DNA of 64,000 bases from contig NZ_JAGXJN010000037.1 of assembly GCF_019091455.1 (NCBI RefSeq), positions 33,091 to 97,090 of the forward strand. The letters run 5' to 3'. Below, in pieces: positions 26,790-35,700 of the stretch. Each line of letters starts with the position of its first letter. The stretch's first letter is position 1. The notes under the pieces are model-generated. The model saw only the letters and a list, made by a program, of their open reading frames with translations, ran no database searches and was not told the origin of the DNA. The DNA comes from Chitinophaga sp. GbtcB8. Lineage in GTDB: Bacteria > Bacteroidota > Bacteroidia > Chitinophagales > Chitinophagaceae. A program made the position numbers and the translations under genes.

Positions 26790-28022
26790 ATGGTACCCGC
26801 ATTTACAATCAGTGAAAGAACACAACATTACCTGGCGCTGGAAGAACAGTATGGCGCCCACAACTATCATCCCCTGCCGGTAGTACTGGAACGCGGGGAA
26901 GGGGTATTTGTATGGGATGTGGATAACAAACGTTATTACGATTTCCTTTCCGGCTACTCCGCCGTAAACCAGGGCCATTGCCATCCTAAGATCATTGCTA
27001 CCCTTATAGAACAGGCGCAAAAGCTTACACTTACCTCCCGCGCCTTTCACAGTGATCTGTTAGGAGAATATGCCGCCTTTATCACCCATTTCTTCGGATA
27101 TGATAAAGTGCTGCCCATGAACACGGGTGTAGAAGCCGTGGAAACGGCCCTGAAGCTGTGCCGCCGCTGGGGCTACATGGTAAAAGGCATCCCGGAGAAC
27201 AAAGCAAAGATCATTACCTGCAGCAATAACTTTCATGGCCGTACGCTGAATGTGATCTCTTTCAGCACAGATCCCTCTGCCCGCCAGGGCTTTGGGCCCT
27301 ACATGCCCGGTTATGAAGTGATCCCCTATAATAATCTGCCCGCGCTGGAAAACGCCCTGCAGGACCCGCACGTAGCCGGTTTCCTGGTAGAGCCTATCCA
27401 GGGTGAAGCCGGGGTAATGGTGCCGGATGAAGGTTACCTTGCCAAGGCCCGCCAATATTGTGCAGATGCAAATGTGTTATTTATAGCAGATGAGATCCAG
27501 ACCGGCCTGGCCCGCACCGGCGCCATGCTGTGCTGCGACCTGGAACAGGTGCGTCCGGATATACTGATACTTGGCAAAGCCCTGTCAGGCGGTACTTTAC
27601 CGGTATCTGCCGTGCTGGCGGATGATGAGATCATGCTTACCATTAAACCCGGCGAGCATGGCTCAACCTACGGTGGTAACCCGCTGGGCTGTAAAGTAGC
27701 CATTACAGCCCTCACTGTGCTGAAGGAAGAAAAGATGGCGGAGAATGCCGCTGCTATGGGGCAGCTGCTGCGCGATGAGCTGGCCGCCCTGCAATCCCCT
27801 TACATATCGCTGATACGCGGTAAAGGATTGCTGAACGCCATTGTGATCAAACATACCGATCCGGAAGCTGCCTGGGACCTGTGCCTGGCGCTGAAAGAGC
27901 AGGGCCTGCTGGCTAAACCCACTCATGGCGATAAGATCCGTTTTGCACCACCGCTCCTTATTAATGCAGCCCAGATCCGGGAATGCGTGGGGATGATTGG
28001 CAGAAGCCTGGAGCGGTTTTAA
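26790..28022 (+). CDS. rocD: ornithine--oxo-acid transaminase
   Basis: 410 residues, class III PLP aminotransferase. YGAHNYHPLPVVLERGEGVFVWDVD at the N-terminus is typical of OAT. GVEAVETALKLCRRW, the GEAGVMVPD stretch, and IADEIQTGLARTG followed by the PLP lysine in LGKALSGGTLPVSAVL are all present. It makes glutamate-5-semialdehyde from ornithine, linking arginine and proline metabolism. A TTG three codons upstream is in frame but overlaps the -7 box, so the ATG at 26790 is preferred. Confidence 0.93.
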   Translation: MVPAFTISERTQHYLALEEQYGAHNYHPLPVVLERGEGVFVWDVDNKRYYDFLSGYSAVNQGHCHPKIIATLIEQAQKLTLTSRAFHSDLLGEYAAFITHFFGYDKVLPMNTGVEAVETALKLCRRWGYMVKGIPENKAKIITCSNNFHGRTLNVISFSTDPSARQGFGPYMPGYEVIPYNNLPALENALQDPHVAGFLVEPIQGEAGVMVPDEGYLAKARQYCADANVLFIADEIQTGLARTGAMLCCDLEQVRPDILILGKALSGGTLPVSAVLADDEIMLTIKPGEHGSTYGGNPLGCKVAITALTVLKEEKMAENAAAMGQLLRDELAALQSPYISLIRGKGLLNAIVIKHTDPEAAWDLCLALKEQGLLAKPTHGDKIRFAPPLLINAAQIRECVGMIGRSLERF

Positions 28023-28089
28023 TAGGCAAATGCAGGCCTGCATTATTGTCACACAAAGAACATCTTTAAAAATTCTATGCCAGATAATG

Positions 28090-28206
28090 AGTCAATACGA
28101 ATTGATCTCCGCTGCATTTTAATTCGTAATTACTCATATCATTATTACTTTCAATGGCATTCGTGCACCGCTTTGGGCGGGGTCGTAATTGACAATTCGT
28201 AATTCC
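28090..28206. repeat. dispersed gap element with TTCGTAATT arms and shared core
   Basis: AATACGAATTGATC begins the element and GACAATTCGTAATTCC ends it. The stretch 28149-28204 aligns with 47433-47487, sharing TTTCAATGGCATTC, CCGCTTTGG and CGTAATTG. CGCTGCATTTTAATTCGTAA also occurs at 19131. Confidence 0.7.
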
Positions 28207-28216
28207 ATTCTTCTCT

Positions 28217-28858
28217 ATGCTTCAAAAGACTGCCATCAGAAGTACCGGCTGGAAAACTGACTTCCTCATCGGATTCCCGGACGGGTTATTCCTGCTGTTC
28301 TTTACTACCCTGCTGATACAGGTATTCCCGGTGGATGTGCAGCAGTTCTACAACATCAACCTCTGGATCTCATTGGGCGGCACCGTGCTGGTAATGGCTA
28401 CTGCATGGCAGGCTAACCGGGGCGAAACACATGATGAATCCTCTCTTTCACCGGAAGAACGAAAAAAGCTGGAGCAGCTGGATCTTGCAGAAGATACTAT
28501 TGTACATATCGGCAAAGAAATGGAGCAGGATGCTACCCGCTGGGAACAGATCCTGCAGCAGGAAAAAGTGCAGCAGATCCACTGGCATCCTTTACGGGCC
28601 CTGCGCAGCACCCTGGTTGCAGGCGTGTTTTTCCTTACCGGCGCATTCATTGCTTTCTGGCCCTACCTGGCCAATGAGAACTTTGGCGCAGCTACCCGTG
28701 TAAGCACAGGCCTGGTCTTTGCCGGTACGGTTCTATTTGCCTTTATAAAAGCAAAGATCACCGGCCAGCGTATATTACCGGTCATATTACGTTACCTGCT
28801 GTTAACAGCAGGTATCTGGTTAGCAGTATTTATTGTGAAGCTTGTGATGGAACGTTAG
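28217..28858 (+). CDS. integral membrane protein, VIT1/CCC1-like topology
   Basis: 213 residues. A helical pair at about 15-65 includes IGFPDGLFLLFFTTLLIQV. A charged helical insert (about 70-125, rich in Glu and Gln) follows, then three helices from about 137 to the C-terminus starting at RSTLVAGVFFLTGAFIAFWPYL. This layout resembles VIT1/CCC1 iron or manganese transporters, with the acidic insert as metal-binding loop. Identity is too weak to be sure. Its 3' end overlaps the convergent gene by 29 bp. Confidence 0.5.
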   Translation: MLQKTAIRSTGWKTDFLIGFPDGLFLLFFTTLLIQVFPVDVQQFYNINLWISLGGTVLVMATAWQANRGETHDESSLSPEERKKLEQLDLAEDTIVHIGKEMEQDATRWEQILQQEKVQQIHWHPLRALRSTLVAGVFFLTGAFIAFWPYLANENFGAATRVSTGLVFAGTVLFAFIKAKITGQRILPVILRYLLLTAGIWLAVFIVKLVMER

Positions 28859-29231
28859 GCTTCTTCCGCACCACTACGCAGAAGAATGCCATGAAAGCCC
28901 CTGCCAGTGACAGGTACAGCCCTATTTCCTTATGCGGGCATATCCCCATTTCACAGCGGGCAAATATGATCATATTACGGAAGGTCCAGGCAATAAGAAA
29001 AGCGGTAATAAACACATTCAAACGCCGCGCCCATGTTTTCTTAAAAAGAAATAACACACCGGCTATTGCAGCCATTACAACATTCAGTTTTCCCGGCTCC
29101 CCAAAAGAGGAACCGGCCGTATGCACCCCGGTAAATACCAGGTGTTTGCTTTCCACCGTGAGCCAGGGCAGGAAAGCGCTGATAATAATAGTAACAGCAG
29201 CGGCTAAACCGATCAGGTTATTCTTAGACAT
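28830..29231 (-). CDS. four-helix membrane protein, unknown function
   Basis: 133 residues from ATG 29231 (MSKNNLIGLAAAV). Helices lie at about 5-25, 45-62, 70-90 and 100-125, with two Cys between the last helices (FARCEMGICPHKE). The frame stays open further upstream only because it runs through the 8-bp-word repeat, and those residues should not be counted. It converges with the VIT1-like gene, overlapping by 29 bp. No family was recognised. Confidence 0.62.
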   Translation of the reverse strand: MSKNNLIGLAAAVTIIISAFLPWLTVESKHLVFTGVHTAGSSFGEPGKLNVVMAAIAGVLFLFKKTWARRLNVFITAFLIAWTFRNMIIFARCEMGICPHKEIGLYLSLAGAFMAFFCVVVRKKPNVPSQASQ

Positions 29232-29254
29232 AAGGACGCAAAGGTAATTATTTA

Positions 29255-29418
29255 ATGTGCAAATATGCAGATGTGCAGATGGATTGAAACGTGTCAGATC
29301 CGCAAATGCTGCCATCATCTGCACATCTGCATATTTGCACATTTGCACATTTTTTTGCGGTATAATATATGTAGCACAAACCAGCACATTAGCATATCAG
29401 CACATCAACACATTAACT
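29255..29418. repeat. palindrome of 8-bp words (RTGCARAT) plus AGCACATT array
   Basis: Arms are at 29255-29282 (GTGCAAATATGCAGATGTGC) and 29318-29352 (complement). A third array at 29380-29416 has AGCACATT, AGCATATC, AGCACATC, AACACATT and runs up to the ATG of the next gene. It separates divergent genes. Confidence 0.75.
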
Positions 29419-30801
29419 ATGATGCATTTCAAAGCGGTTATCATCGGATCAGGACAAGGCGGCACACCATTAGCGAAGAAACTGGCCAAAGCCGGGTGGA
29501 CCACCGCCCTGGTAGAAAAAAGATTCATAGGCGGCACCTGTATAAATGATGGATGTACTCCCACTAAAGCCATGGTTGCCAGCGCAAAGGTAGCCTATAC
29601 GGCCGCTAACAGCCAGCAATGGGGCGTTACCGTGAACGGCTATTCAGTGAACATGGAAAGCATTGTAAACCGCAAGAATGATATTGTGCAGCTGTTCCGT
29701 GGCGGCTCTGAAAAAGGGCTGGCACAGGTGGAGAACCTTACCCTCTTTCATGGGGAAGCCGTGTTTACCGGCCCAAAAGCACTGACCATTAAGCTTAACA
29801 GCGGTACTACAGAAGATATTACTGCCGACTATATTTTCCTGGACATTGGCACCACACCGCAAATACCACCGGTACCAGGCCTGGAAGCAGTGCCCTGGCT
29901 TACCAGCACTACTATACTGGACCTCACTACCCTGCCGGCTCATTTGCTGATAATAGGCGGCAGCTATATAGCCCTGGAATTTGGGCAAATGTTCCGGCGT
30001 TTTGGCAGCGAGGTAAGCATTATTGAAAAAAGCCCGCACCTGGTGAGCCGGGAAGATGAAGATATATCCGAAGCCGTACAAAAAATGCTGGAAGCAGAAG
30101 GCATCCGCATTTTCACCAATGCGCAGGTACAACGAATAGATGAGCATAGCCGCGGCATCAGCTGCGCCGTCAAAATAGGTGAGCAAACGCATACCCTTGA
30201 GGGCTCGCACCTGCTACTGGCCGCCGGCCGCGTACCGCAAACCAAAGCCATACAGCTGGATAAAACCGGCGTGCAAACAGATGACCGCGGTTTTATAAAA
30301 GTGAATGATCAGCTGGAAACCAATGTGCCGGGCATTTACGCCCTGGGCGATGTAACAGGAGGCCCGGCATTTACACACATCTCCTATAACGATCACTGGG
30401 TGCTGTATAAGAACCTGGTAAAAGGCGCTGCCACATCTATCAAAGGCCGGCAGGTACCTTACACTATGTTCACGGATCCGCAGCTGGGCCACATTGGCCT
30501 CAGCGTAAAAGAAGCAAAGCAAAAAGGGCTGGACTTTACCGTATGCAAAATGGAAATGAAACGGGTGGCCCGCGCCATAGAAACCGGCGATACCCGGGGT
30601 TTCATGAAAGCGCTGGTAGAAAAAGGCAGCTATAAGATCTTAGGCGCTACCGTATTCGGACCAGAAGGCGGCGAGCTGATGACCCTATTGCAAATGGCCA
30701 TGCTGGGCGGTATTACGGCCTTGCAAATGAAGGAGATGATCTTTGCACATCCGCTGTATGCAGAATCATTAAACAACCTTTTCATGCAGCTTGATAATTA
30801 A
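29419..30801 (+). CDS. FAD-dependent pyridine nucleotide-disulfide oxidoreductase (mercuric reductase-like)
   Basis: About 460 residues. The FAD motif is VIIGSGQGGTPLA at the N-terminus, and the redox-active disulfide sits in GGTCINDGCTPTKAM. A second nucleotide motif is LIIGGSYIALEFGQ near residue 180, and GIYALGDVTGG lies near residue 310. The C-terminal dimer domain ends without the MerA Cys pair and without the lipoamide-dehydrogenase HAHPTxxE. It has AHPLYAESLNN, so the natural disulfide substrate is unclear. It is the first gene of a rightward series that continues with the betaine-type importer and egtBD, though repeats separate them. A thiol or ergothioneine-linked redox role is inference. 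Confidence 0.82.
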   Translation: MMHFKAVIIGSGQGGTPLAKKLAKAGWTTALVEKRFIGGTCINDGCTPTKAMVASAKVAYTAANSQQWGVTVNGYSVNMESIVNRKNDIVQLFRGGSEKGLAQVENLTLFHGEAVFTGPKALTIKLNSGTTEDITADYIFLDIGTTPQIPPVPGLEAVPWLTSTTILDLTTLPAHLLIIGGSYIALEFGQMFRRFGSEVSIIEKSPHLVSREDEDISEAVQKMLEAEGIRIFTNAQVQRIDEHSRGISCAVKIGEQTHTLEGSHLLLAAGRVPQTKAIQLDKTGVQTDDRGFIKVNDQLETNVPGIYALGDVTGGPAFTHISYNDHWVLYKNLVKGAATSIKGRQVPYTMFTDPQLGHIGLSVKEAKQKGLDFTVCKMEMKRVARAIETGDTRGFMKALVEKGSYKILGATVFGPEGGELMTLLQMAMLGGITALQMKEMIFAHPLYAESLNNLFMQLDN

Positions 30802-30849
30802 GGCATTGTGGATAACGTACAATGTGGGTAAGTTTTTCCTCATCACAGA

Positions 30850-30925
30850 AAAGTATTTACGATTTTAGATATACGATTTGCGATGACCCTCAATCGTAGA
30901 TCTACGATCGTAAATCTAAAATTTT
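30850..30925. repeat. palindromic gap of 7-bp words (TACGATT)
   Basis: TACGATT, TTAGATA, TACGATT, TGCGATG on the left are mirrored by ATCGTAGATC and TACGATCGTAAATC on the right. A perfect DnaA-box-like TGTGGATAA lies upstream at 30807-30815. Confidence 0.65.
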
Positions 30926-30935
30926 AACCGGGTTT

Positions 30936-31919
30936 ATGATAAAGCTGGAGCACGTACATAAAACTTTCGCAAACAAACCTGCGGTTACCGATGTTTCCTT
31001 TGAAGTGTTGCCCGGAACCCTGCTGGTATTATTAGGTACCAGCGGCAGCGGAAAAACTACTACCCTGCGCATGATAAACCGGCTCATAGAGCCCAGCAGC
31101 GGGCAAATTACTGTAAATGGAAAGCTGATACAGGACCAGTCGGCTGAGAACCTGCGCCGCGGCATTGGATATGTGCTGCAGAACAATGGCCTGTTCCCCC
31201 ACTATACCGTGGCGGAAAATATTGCTGTTGTGCCTAAGCTATTGCAGTGGGATGAGGCCCGCATCCGGGAACGTACCGTTACCTTAATGGAAAAGCTGCA
31301 CCTGCCGCCGGCAGAGTATTCAGATGTATACCCTGCGCAGCTAAGCGGCGGGCAGCAGCAGCGCCTAGGGCGGGCACGTGCGCTGGCAGCAGATCCGCCG
31401 GTGCTGCTGAAGGATGAACCTTTTGGCGCCCTGGACCCCGTTACCCGCGCCAGTGTACGCAAAGAGTTTATGGCGCTGGACGAGCTGGAAAACAAAACCA
31501 TTATTATGGTTACGCACGATGTGCAGGAAGCTTTTGAAATGGGTACCCGCATTGGTTTAATGGATGAAGGCCGCTTACAGCAAACTGGCGCACCGGAAGA
31601 ACTGCTGTTTGCACCCGCCAATGATTTTGTTGCCAACTTTTTCCGTGACCAGCGCCTGTCGCTGGAATTAAAAACTTTAACACTGAATGATATAAAGCCG
31701 TATCTGCCGCCAATTGCAGCCTCTGATAATTACCAGCCGCATGTGCTGCCGGGAACAACCTCCTGCTGGGATGCGCTGGAACAGGCCATGCATACGGAAG
31801 GCGCCCTGTCAGTGGATTTCAGGACAGAAGTATTTACAATGGATAGCCGCTCGTTAATGACCGCATTGCAGGTATACAAGCAAACTGCCGCTAATGGAAG
31901 CACAACAAAGTCTTTTTGA
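30936..31919 (+). CDS. ABC transporter ATPase, glycine-betaine/ergothioneine (OpuCA/EgtV) type
   Basis: 327 residues. Walker A is GTSGSGKTTTLRMINRL, where the RMINRL is typical of the quaternary-amine importers. Signature is LSGGQQQRLGRARALAADPP, Walker B is VLLKDEPFGALDP with Lys where Met is usual, and the switch His is in MVTHDVQEAFEMGT. The C-terminal 85 residues replace the CBS pair of OpuCA with a short, unrecognised region. It overlaps the permease gene by 26 bp, so the two subunits are coupled. The position next to egtB-egtD suggests ergothioneine as cargo. Confidence 0.85.
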   Translation: MIKLEHVHKTFANKPAVTDVSFEVLPGTLLVLLGTSGSGKTTTLRMINRLIEPSSGQITVNGKLIQDQSAENLRRGIGYVLQNNGLFPHYTVAENIAVVPKLLQWDEARIRERTVTLMEKLHLPPAEYSDVYPAQLSGGQQQRLGRARALAADPPVLLKDEPFGALDPVTRASVRKEFMALDELENKTIIMVTHDVQEAFEMGTRIGLMDEGRLQQTGAPEELLFAPANDFVANFFRDQRLSLELKTLTLNDIKPYLPPIAASDNYQPHVLPGTTSCWDALEQAMHTEGALSVDFRTEVFTMDSRSLMTALQVYKQTAANGSTTKSF

Positions 31920-33471
31920 TTTTATACAACAGCAGTCCGGCAAGCTGCTGGAACAAACCCTGCAGCATATAGGCCTTACGTTTATATCGCTGTTGATAGC
32001 GGTGCTTATTGGCGTGCCCCTGGGCATTCTTATTACCCGTAAAAAAGCACTGGCAGCGCCCATTCTGGGGCTGGCCGGTATTTTACAGACCATTCCCAGC
32101 ATTGCCTTGCTGGGGTTTATGATACCGCTGTTAGGTATTGGCGCGCAACCGGCCATAGTAGCACTTTTCCTATATGCATTGCTGCCTATTATCCGTAATA
32201 CCTATACAGGTATTAAAGAAGTAGACCCCACGGTTACAGATGCAGCTATTGGTATGGGTATGAGCCGCAGGCAGCTGTTATATAAAATTCAGCTACCCCT
32301 GGCCATGCCCGTAATGCTGGCAGGCATCCGTACGGCCACTGTTATTAACGTAGGCGTAGCTACCCTGGCGGCCTACATTGCAGCCGGTGGTTTGGGAGAG
32401 TTTATTTTTGGCGGCATTGCCCTGAATAATACCAACATGATATTGGCAGGCGCCATTCCGGCAGCCCTGTTGGCAATTTTGTTCGATGGGTTACTGTCGC
32501 TTTTGCAGCGCATGCAATTACGCAAAGCCCGCAAAGCGGTATATGCGCTACCGGTGGCCATTATCCTGCTATCTTCCTTTTACCTGCTGCCATCCGCCTA
32601 CGGCACTAAGCTGGTGGCGGGTTTTACGCCGGAGTTCATGGGCCGTAAAGACGGCAACCTGGGCTTAAAAAAAGTATACGGCCTTAACATACGCACCGTG
32701 GTTATCAGTGACATGATCATGTACAAAGCCGCCTATGAAAAAGAGCTGGATGTGATCAGCGGCAGCAGTACAGATGGCCGCGTGAAAGCCTTTGACCTGG
32801 TGGTGCTGGAAGATGATAAGCACATTTTTCCACCCTACTATGCAGCGCCCATTGTACGCAATGCCACGCTGGAAAAATACCCGGAACTGACACCCGCGCT
32901 CAATAAATTGTCTGGTACAATTAATGATAGCATTATGACGGAGCTGAACTACCGGGTTGATTATCTGAAGCAGGACCCGGCCCGCGTGGCAAAGGATTTC
33001 CTGGTAGCAAAAAAGCTCTGGTTACCCGCCCGCAACGGTACAAAAGGTACCATCCGCATTGGTTCTAAAATATTTGGGGATGGCTATATACTGGCCAATA
33101 TGTACAAAATGCTGATAGACGGGTATACCGATCTGCAGGCCGTTACCAAAACCGGCCTCGGGGGCACTAAGATCTGTTTTGATGCACTGCTGAACAGCCA
33201 GATAGATATGTACCCAGAATACAGCGGCACCGGGCTGCTGGTAATACTGGCCGCCGGGCAGCAAACGGTTGATTCACTGATAGCGGACAGGCAAAAGGTA
33301 TACGATTATGTGAGCAATGCCTTTATGCAACGTTACCAGGTGCGCTGGTTACCACCCATTGGATTTAATAACACCTATGCGCTTATGATGCGCCGGCAAC
33401 AGGCCGCCGCACTACATATAAAAAGTATATCTGAGCTAAAGGAATATTTAACGGTGAAAGGTAAAGAATAA
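31894..33471 (+). CDS. ABC permease fused to a circularly permuted quaternary-amine binding domain (EgtU-like)
   Basis: 525 residues. About 1-215 is an OpuCB-type permease with the EAA-like loop TDAAIGMGMSRRQLLYKIQLP and VGVATLAAYIAAGGLGEFIF. The rest is a type II binding domain whose halves are in swapped order. The half with GFTPEFMGRKDG, STDGRVKAFDLVVLEDDKH, FPPYYAAPIV and LNYRVD...VAKDFL comes first (about 250-370). The half with RIGSKIFGDGYILANM, DMYPEYSGTG and GFNNTYALM comes last (about 380-520). In OpuCC-type proteins the order is the reverse. Permease-binding-domain fusions are known for EgtU, the ergothioneine importer, which fits the egtB/egtD neighbours. Confidence 0.87.
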   Translation: MEAQQSLFDFIQQQSGKLLEQTLQHIGLTFISLLIAVLIGVPLGILITRKKALAAPILGLAGILQTIPSIALLGFMIPLLGIGAQPAIVALFLYALLPIIRNTYTGIKEVDPTVTDAAIGMGMSRRQLLYKIQLPLAMPVMLAGIRTATVINVGVATLAAYIAAGGLGEFIFGGIALNNTNMILAGAIPAALLAILFDGLLSLLQRMQLRKARKAVYALPVAIILLSSFYLLPSAYGTKLVAGFTPEFMGRKDGNLGLKKVYGLNIRTVVISDMIMYKAAYEKELDVISGSSTDGRVKAFDLVVLEDDKHIFPPYYAAPIVRNATLEKYPELTPALNKLSGTINDSIMTELNYRVDYLKQDPARVAKDFLVAKKLWLPARNGTKGTIRIGSKIFGDGYILANMYKMLIDGYTDLQAVTKTGLGGTKICFDALLNSQIDMYPEYSGTGLLVILAAGQQTVDSLIADRQKVYDYVSNAFMQRYQVRWLPPIGFNNTYALMMRRQQAAALHIKSISELKEYLTVKGKE

Positions 33472-33532
33472 GGAAGCTGAACAAACTTCCCGCTTTGCAT
33501 TTCACTTTTCGTTTTACGCAAACCTGTAATTC

Positions 33533-34684
33533 ATGCACCTGAAAGATAAGTACGGCGTCGTACGCCAGCGATCCGAAACTATTTGTGCACCCCTGAAAAC
33601 GGAGGACTATGTTGTGCAGCCGGTAGTGGATGTAAGCCCGCCCAAATGGCACCTGGGCCACACTACCTGGTTCTTTGAAACCTTTTTACTGAAACCTAAC
33701 GTACCCGATTATACGGAGTTTGATGCGGACTACAACTTTGTGTTCAACAGCTATTATGAATCTGTTGGCGCACGCGTAATACGCACTAACCGCGGTAACC
33801 TGAGCCGCCCGGCTGTAGAGGACATTATGCGTTACCGTAAGTATGTGGATAAAGCCATGCTGCACCTGCTGGAACATGAGCTGCCGGCCGACCTGCAGGC
33901 GCTGGTAGTGCTGGGGCTAAACCATGAAGAGCAGCACCAGGAGCTGCTTTTAACAGACATTAAATATATACTGGGACATAACCCCTTATTCCCCGCATAT
34001 GATAAACAGCGCAAACCTGCCGCTGCAGCGGTGCATGACGGGCCGGAGTGGCTGGATATGCCGGAAGGTATGTACAGCATTGGTTATGAAGGCGAGGGTT
34101 TTTGTTTTGATAATGAGCAGCAACGTCATAAAGTGTTCCTGCAACAATACCAGATCAGCACTGACCTGGTGACCAATGCAGAATACCTGGATTTTATGGC
34201 TGCCGGCGGGTATACTGATTTCCGTTATTGGCATGCAGAAGGCTGGGACTGGGTAAAACAGCAGCAGGTAAATGCCCCGCTGTACTGGCATGAGGTAGAT
34301 GGCAAGTGGATGTGTTACACCTGGCAGGGCTTACAGCCGGTGGACGGCGAAACGCCGGTATGCCATATCAGCTATTACGAAGCCACTGCCTATGCTGCCT
34401 GGAAAGGCAAGCGCCTGCCCACGGAATTTGAGTGGGAGGCCGCAGCGCCGCAGCTGCAATGGGGTACCCGCTGGGAATGGACGGAAAGCGCCTACCTGCC
34501 CTACCCCGGCTTTACAAAAGCCCCCGGCGCCATTGGGGAGTATAATGGCAAATTTATGGTAAGCCAGATGGTGCTGCGCGGCGGTTCAGAAGTAACCCCG
34601 CCAGACCACAGCCGCATTACCTATCGCAACTTTTTTCATCCTAATCTGCGCTGGCAATTCACCGGGATCCGGCTGGCGCAATAA
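33533..34684 (+). CDS. egtB: ergothioneine biosynthesis sulfoxide synthase EgtB
   Basis: 383 residues. The N-terminal DinB-like domain has PPKWHLGHTTWFFETF (His43) and NHEEQHQE (His131, His135), the three iron ligands. The C-terminal FGE-sulfatase domain has YSIGYEGEGFCFDNEQ, LVTNAEYLDFM and ending FHPNLRWQFTGIRLA. EgtB joins trimethylhistidine (hercynine) to a thiol donor with O2. The enzyme is shorter than mycobacterial EgtB but normal for the Bacteroidota/cyanobacterial group. It is followed 23 bp later by egtD. No egtA, egtC or egtE is nearby, so cysteine may be the donor and C-S cleavage may be done by an enzyme encoded elsewhere. Confidence 0.93.
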   Translation: MHLKDKYGVVRQRSETICAPLKTEDYVVQPVVDVSPPKWHLGHTTWFFETFLLKPNVPDYTEFDADYNFVFNSYYESVGARVIRTNRGNLSRPAVEDIMRYRKYVDKAMLHLLEHELPADLQALVVLGLNHEEQHQELLLTDIKYILGHNPLFPAYDKQRKPAAAAVHDGPEWLDMPEGMYSIGYEGEGFCFDNEQQRHKVFLQQYQISTDLVTNAEYLDFMAAGGYTDFRYWHAEGWDWVKQQQVNAPLYWHEVDGKWMCYTWQGLQPVDGETPVCHISYYEATAYAAWKGKRLPTEFEWEAAAPQLQWGTRWEWTESAYLPYPGFTKAPGAIGEYNGKFMVSQMVLRGGSEVTPPDHSRITYRNFFHPNLRWQFTGIRLAQ

Positions 34685-34707
34685 TATATCATGACAAATA
34701 TTCGATT

Positions 34708-35700
34708 ATGCATACCACTGTAATTCACACGTTGCCGGCGCCGGGCGTAGCTTTGGAGCCGTTGGAAGTATTTTACCAGGACGTGGTGCGCGGGCTTACC
34801 GCTACCCCCAAATACCTGGACTCCAAGTATTTCTATGATGCGGCCGGCGATAAGCTGTTCCAGCAGATCATGCAATGCAGGGAGTATTACCCCACGGATT
34901 GTGAAATGGAAATTATGACGGAGCAGGCGGCGCAGATCGCACAGACCATTGCCGCCCAAACCACCGCTTTTGACCTGGTGGAGCTGGGCCCTGGCGATGC
35001 CACCAAATCCATACACCTGCTGGAGCAATTGCTGCATAACGGGTTGGATTTTACCTATTACCCCATTGACATTTCCACCAACGTAATTAACACGCTGGAA
35101 AAGTCGCTGCCGGAAAAATTACCGGCCCTGCAAATGCAGGGGCTGAACGGGGAGTATTTTGAGATGGTGCAGCGGGTAGCTGAAATGAGCAACCGCCCTA
35201 AGGTGCTGCTGTTCATGGGCGCCAACATTGGCAACTTTACACCCATTATGGCCCGCAAGTTCTGCCGGCAGCTGCGTAGCTGCATGCAGCCCGGCGACCT
35301 GCTGATGGTGGGTTTTGACCTGAAAAAACATCCAAAGATCATTCTGAATGCCTATAATGACGAAGCAGGTATTACCAGCGCCTTTAACCTGAACCTGTTA
35401 ACCCGCATTAACCGGGAGCTGCAGGCGGATTTTAATATGGATCTGTTTGAGCACTACCCGGTATATGATCCCATGACCGGCGCATGCAAAAGCTACCTGG
35501 TAAGCCTGGAAGACCAGGACGTGCATCTTTGTAATGATGTAACCATCCACTTCCAGCAGCACGAACCCATTCACATGGAAATATCCCAGAAATACAGCCT
35601 GGAGGAAACCACGCAAATGGCCCTGCAAACCGGCTTTCAGCCGCTCACCTGTTTTACGGATACCAAAGGATGGTTTGCAGATTGTATGTGGAAAGTATAG
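34708..35700 (+). CDS. egtD: L-histidine N-alpha-methyltransferase EgtD
   Basis: 330 residues. LVELGPGDATKSIHLLEQL is the SAM motif of the EgtD family, LLFMGANIGNF is the next hallmark, and KYFYDAAGDKLFQQIMQCREYYPT is the N-terminal signature. It methylates histidine three times to hercynine, the EgtB substrate. The pair forms the minimal ergothioneine module. It ends directly at the repeat gap 35701-35819. Confidence 0.95.
   Translation: MHTTVIHTLPAPGVALEPLEVFYQDVVRGLTATPKYLDSKYFYDAAGDKLFQQIMQCREYYPTDCEMEIMTEQAAQIAQTIAAQTTAFDLVELGPGDATKSIHLLEQLLHNGLDFTYYPIDISTNVINTLEKSLPEKLPALQMQGLNGEYFEMVQRVAEMSNRPKVLLFMGANIGNFTPIMARKFCRQLRSCMQPGDLLMVGFDLKKHPKIILNAYNDEAGITSAFNLNLLTRINRELQADFNMDLFEHYPVYDPMTGACKSYLVSLEDQDVHLCNDVTIHFQQHEPIHMEISQKYSLEETTQMALQTGFQPLTCFTDTKGWFADCMWKV

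Noticed and set aside
29232..29387. N-terminal extension of the membrane protein at 28830 through the 8-bp-word repeat
   Set aside because: The extension codes for repeat sequence on the repeat strand. MSKNN at 29231 is a natural start before a membrane helix.
29257..29418. N-terminal extension of the FAD oxidoreductase into the repeat
   Set aside because: The FAD motif begins a few residues after ATG 29419, as in the family. Upstream residues come from the repeat array.
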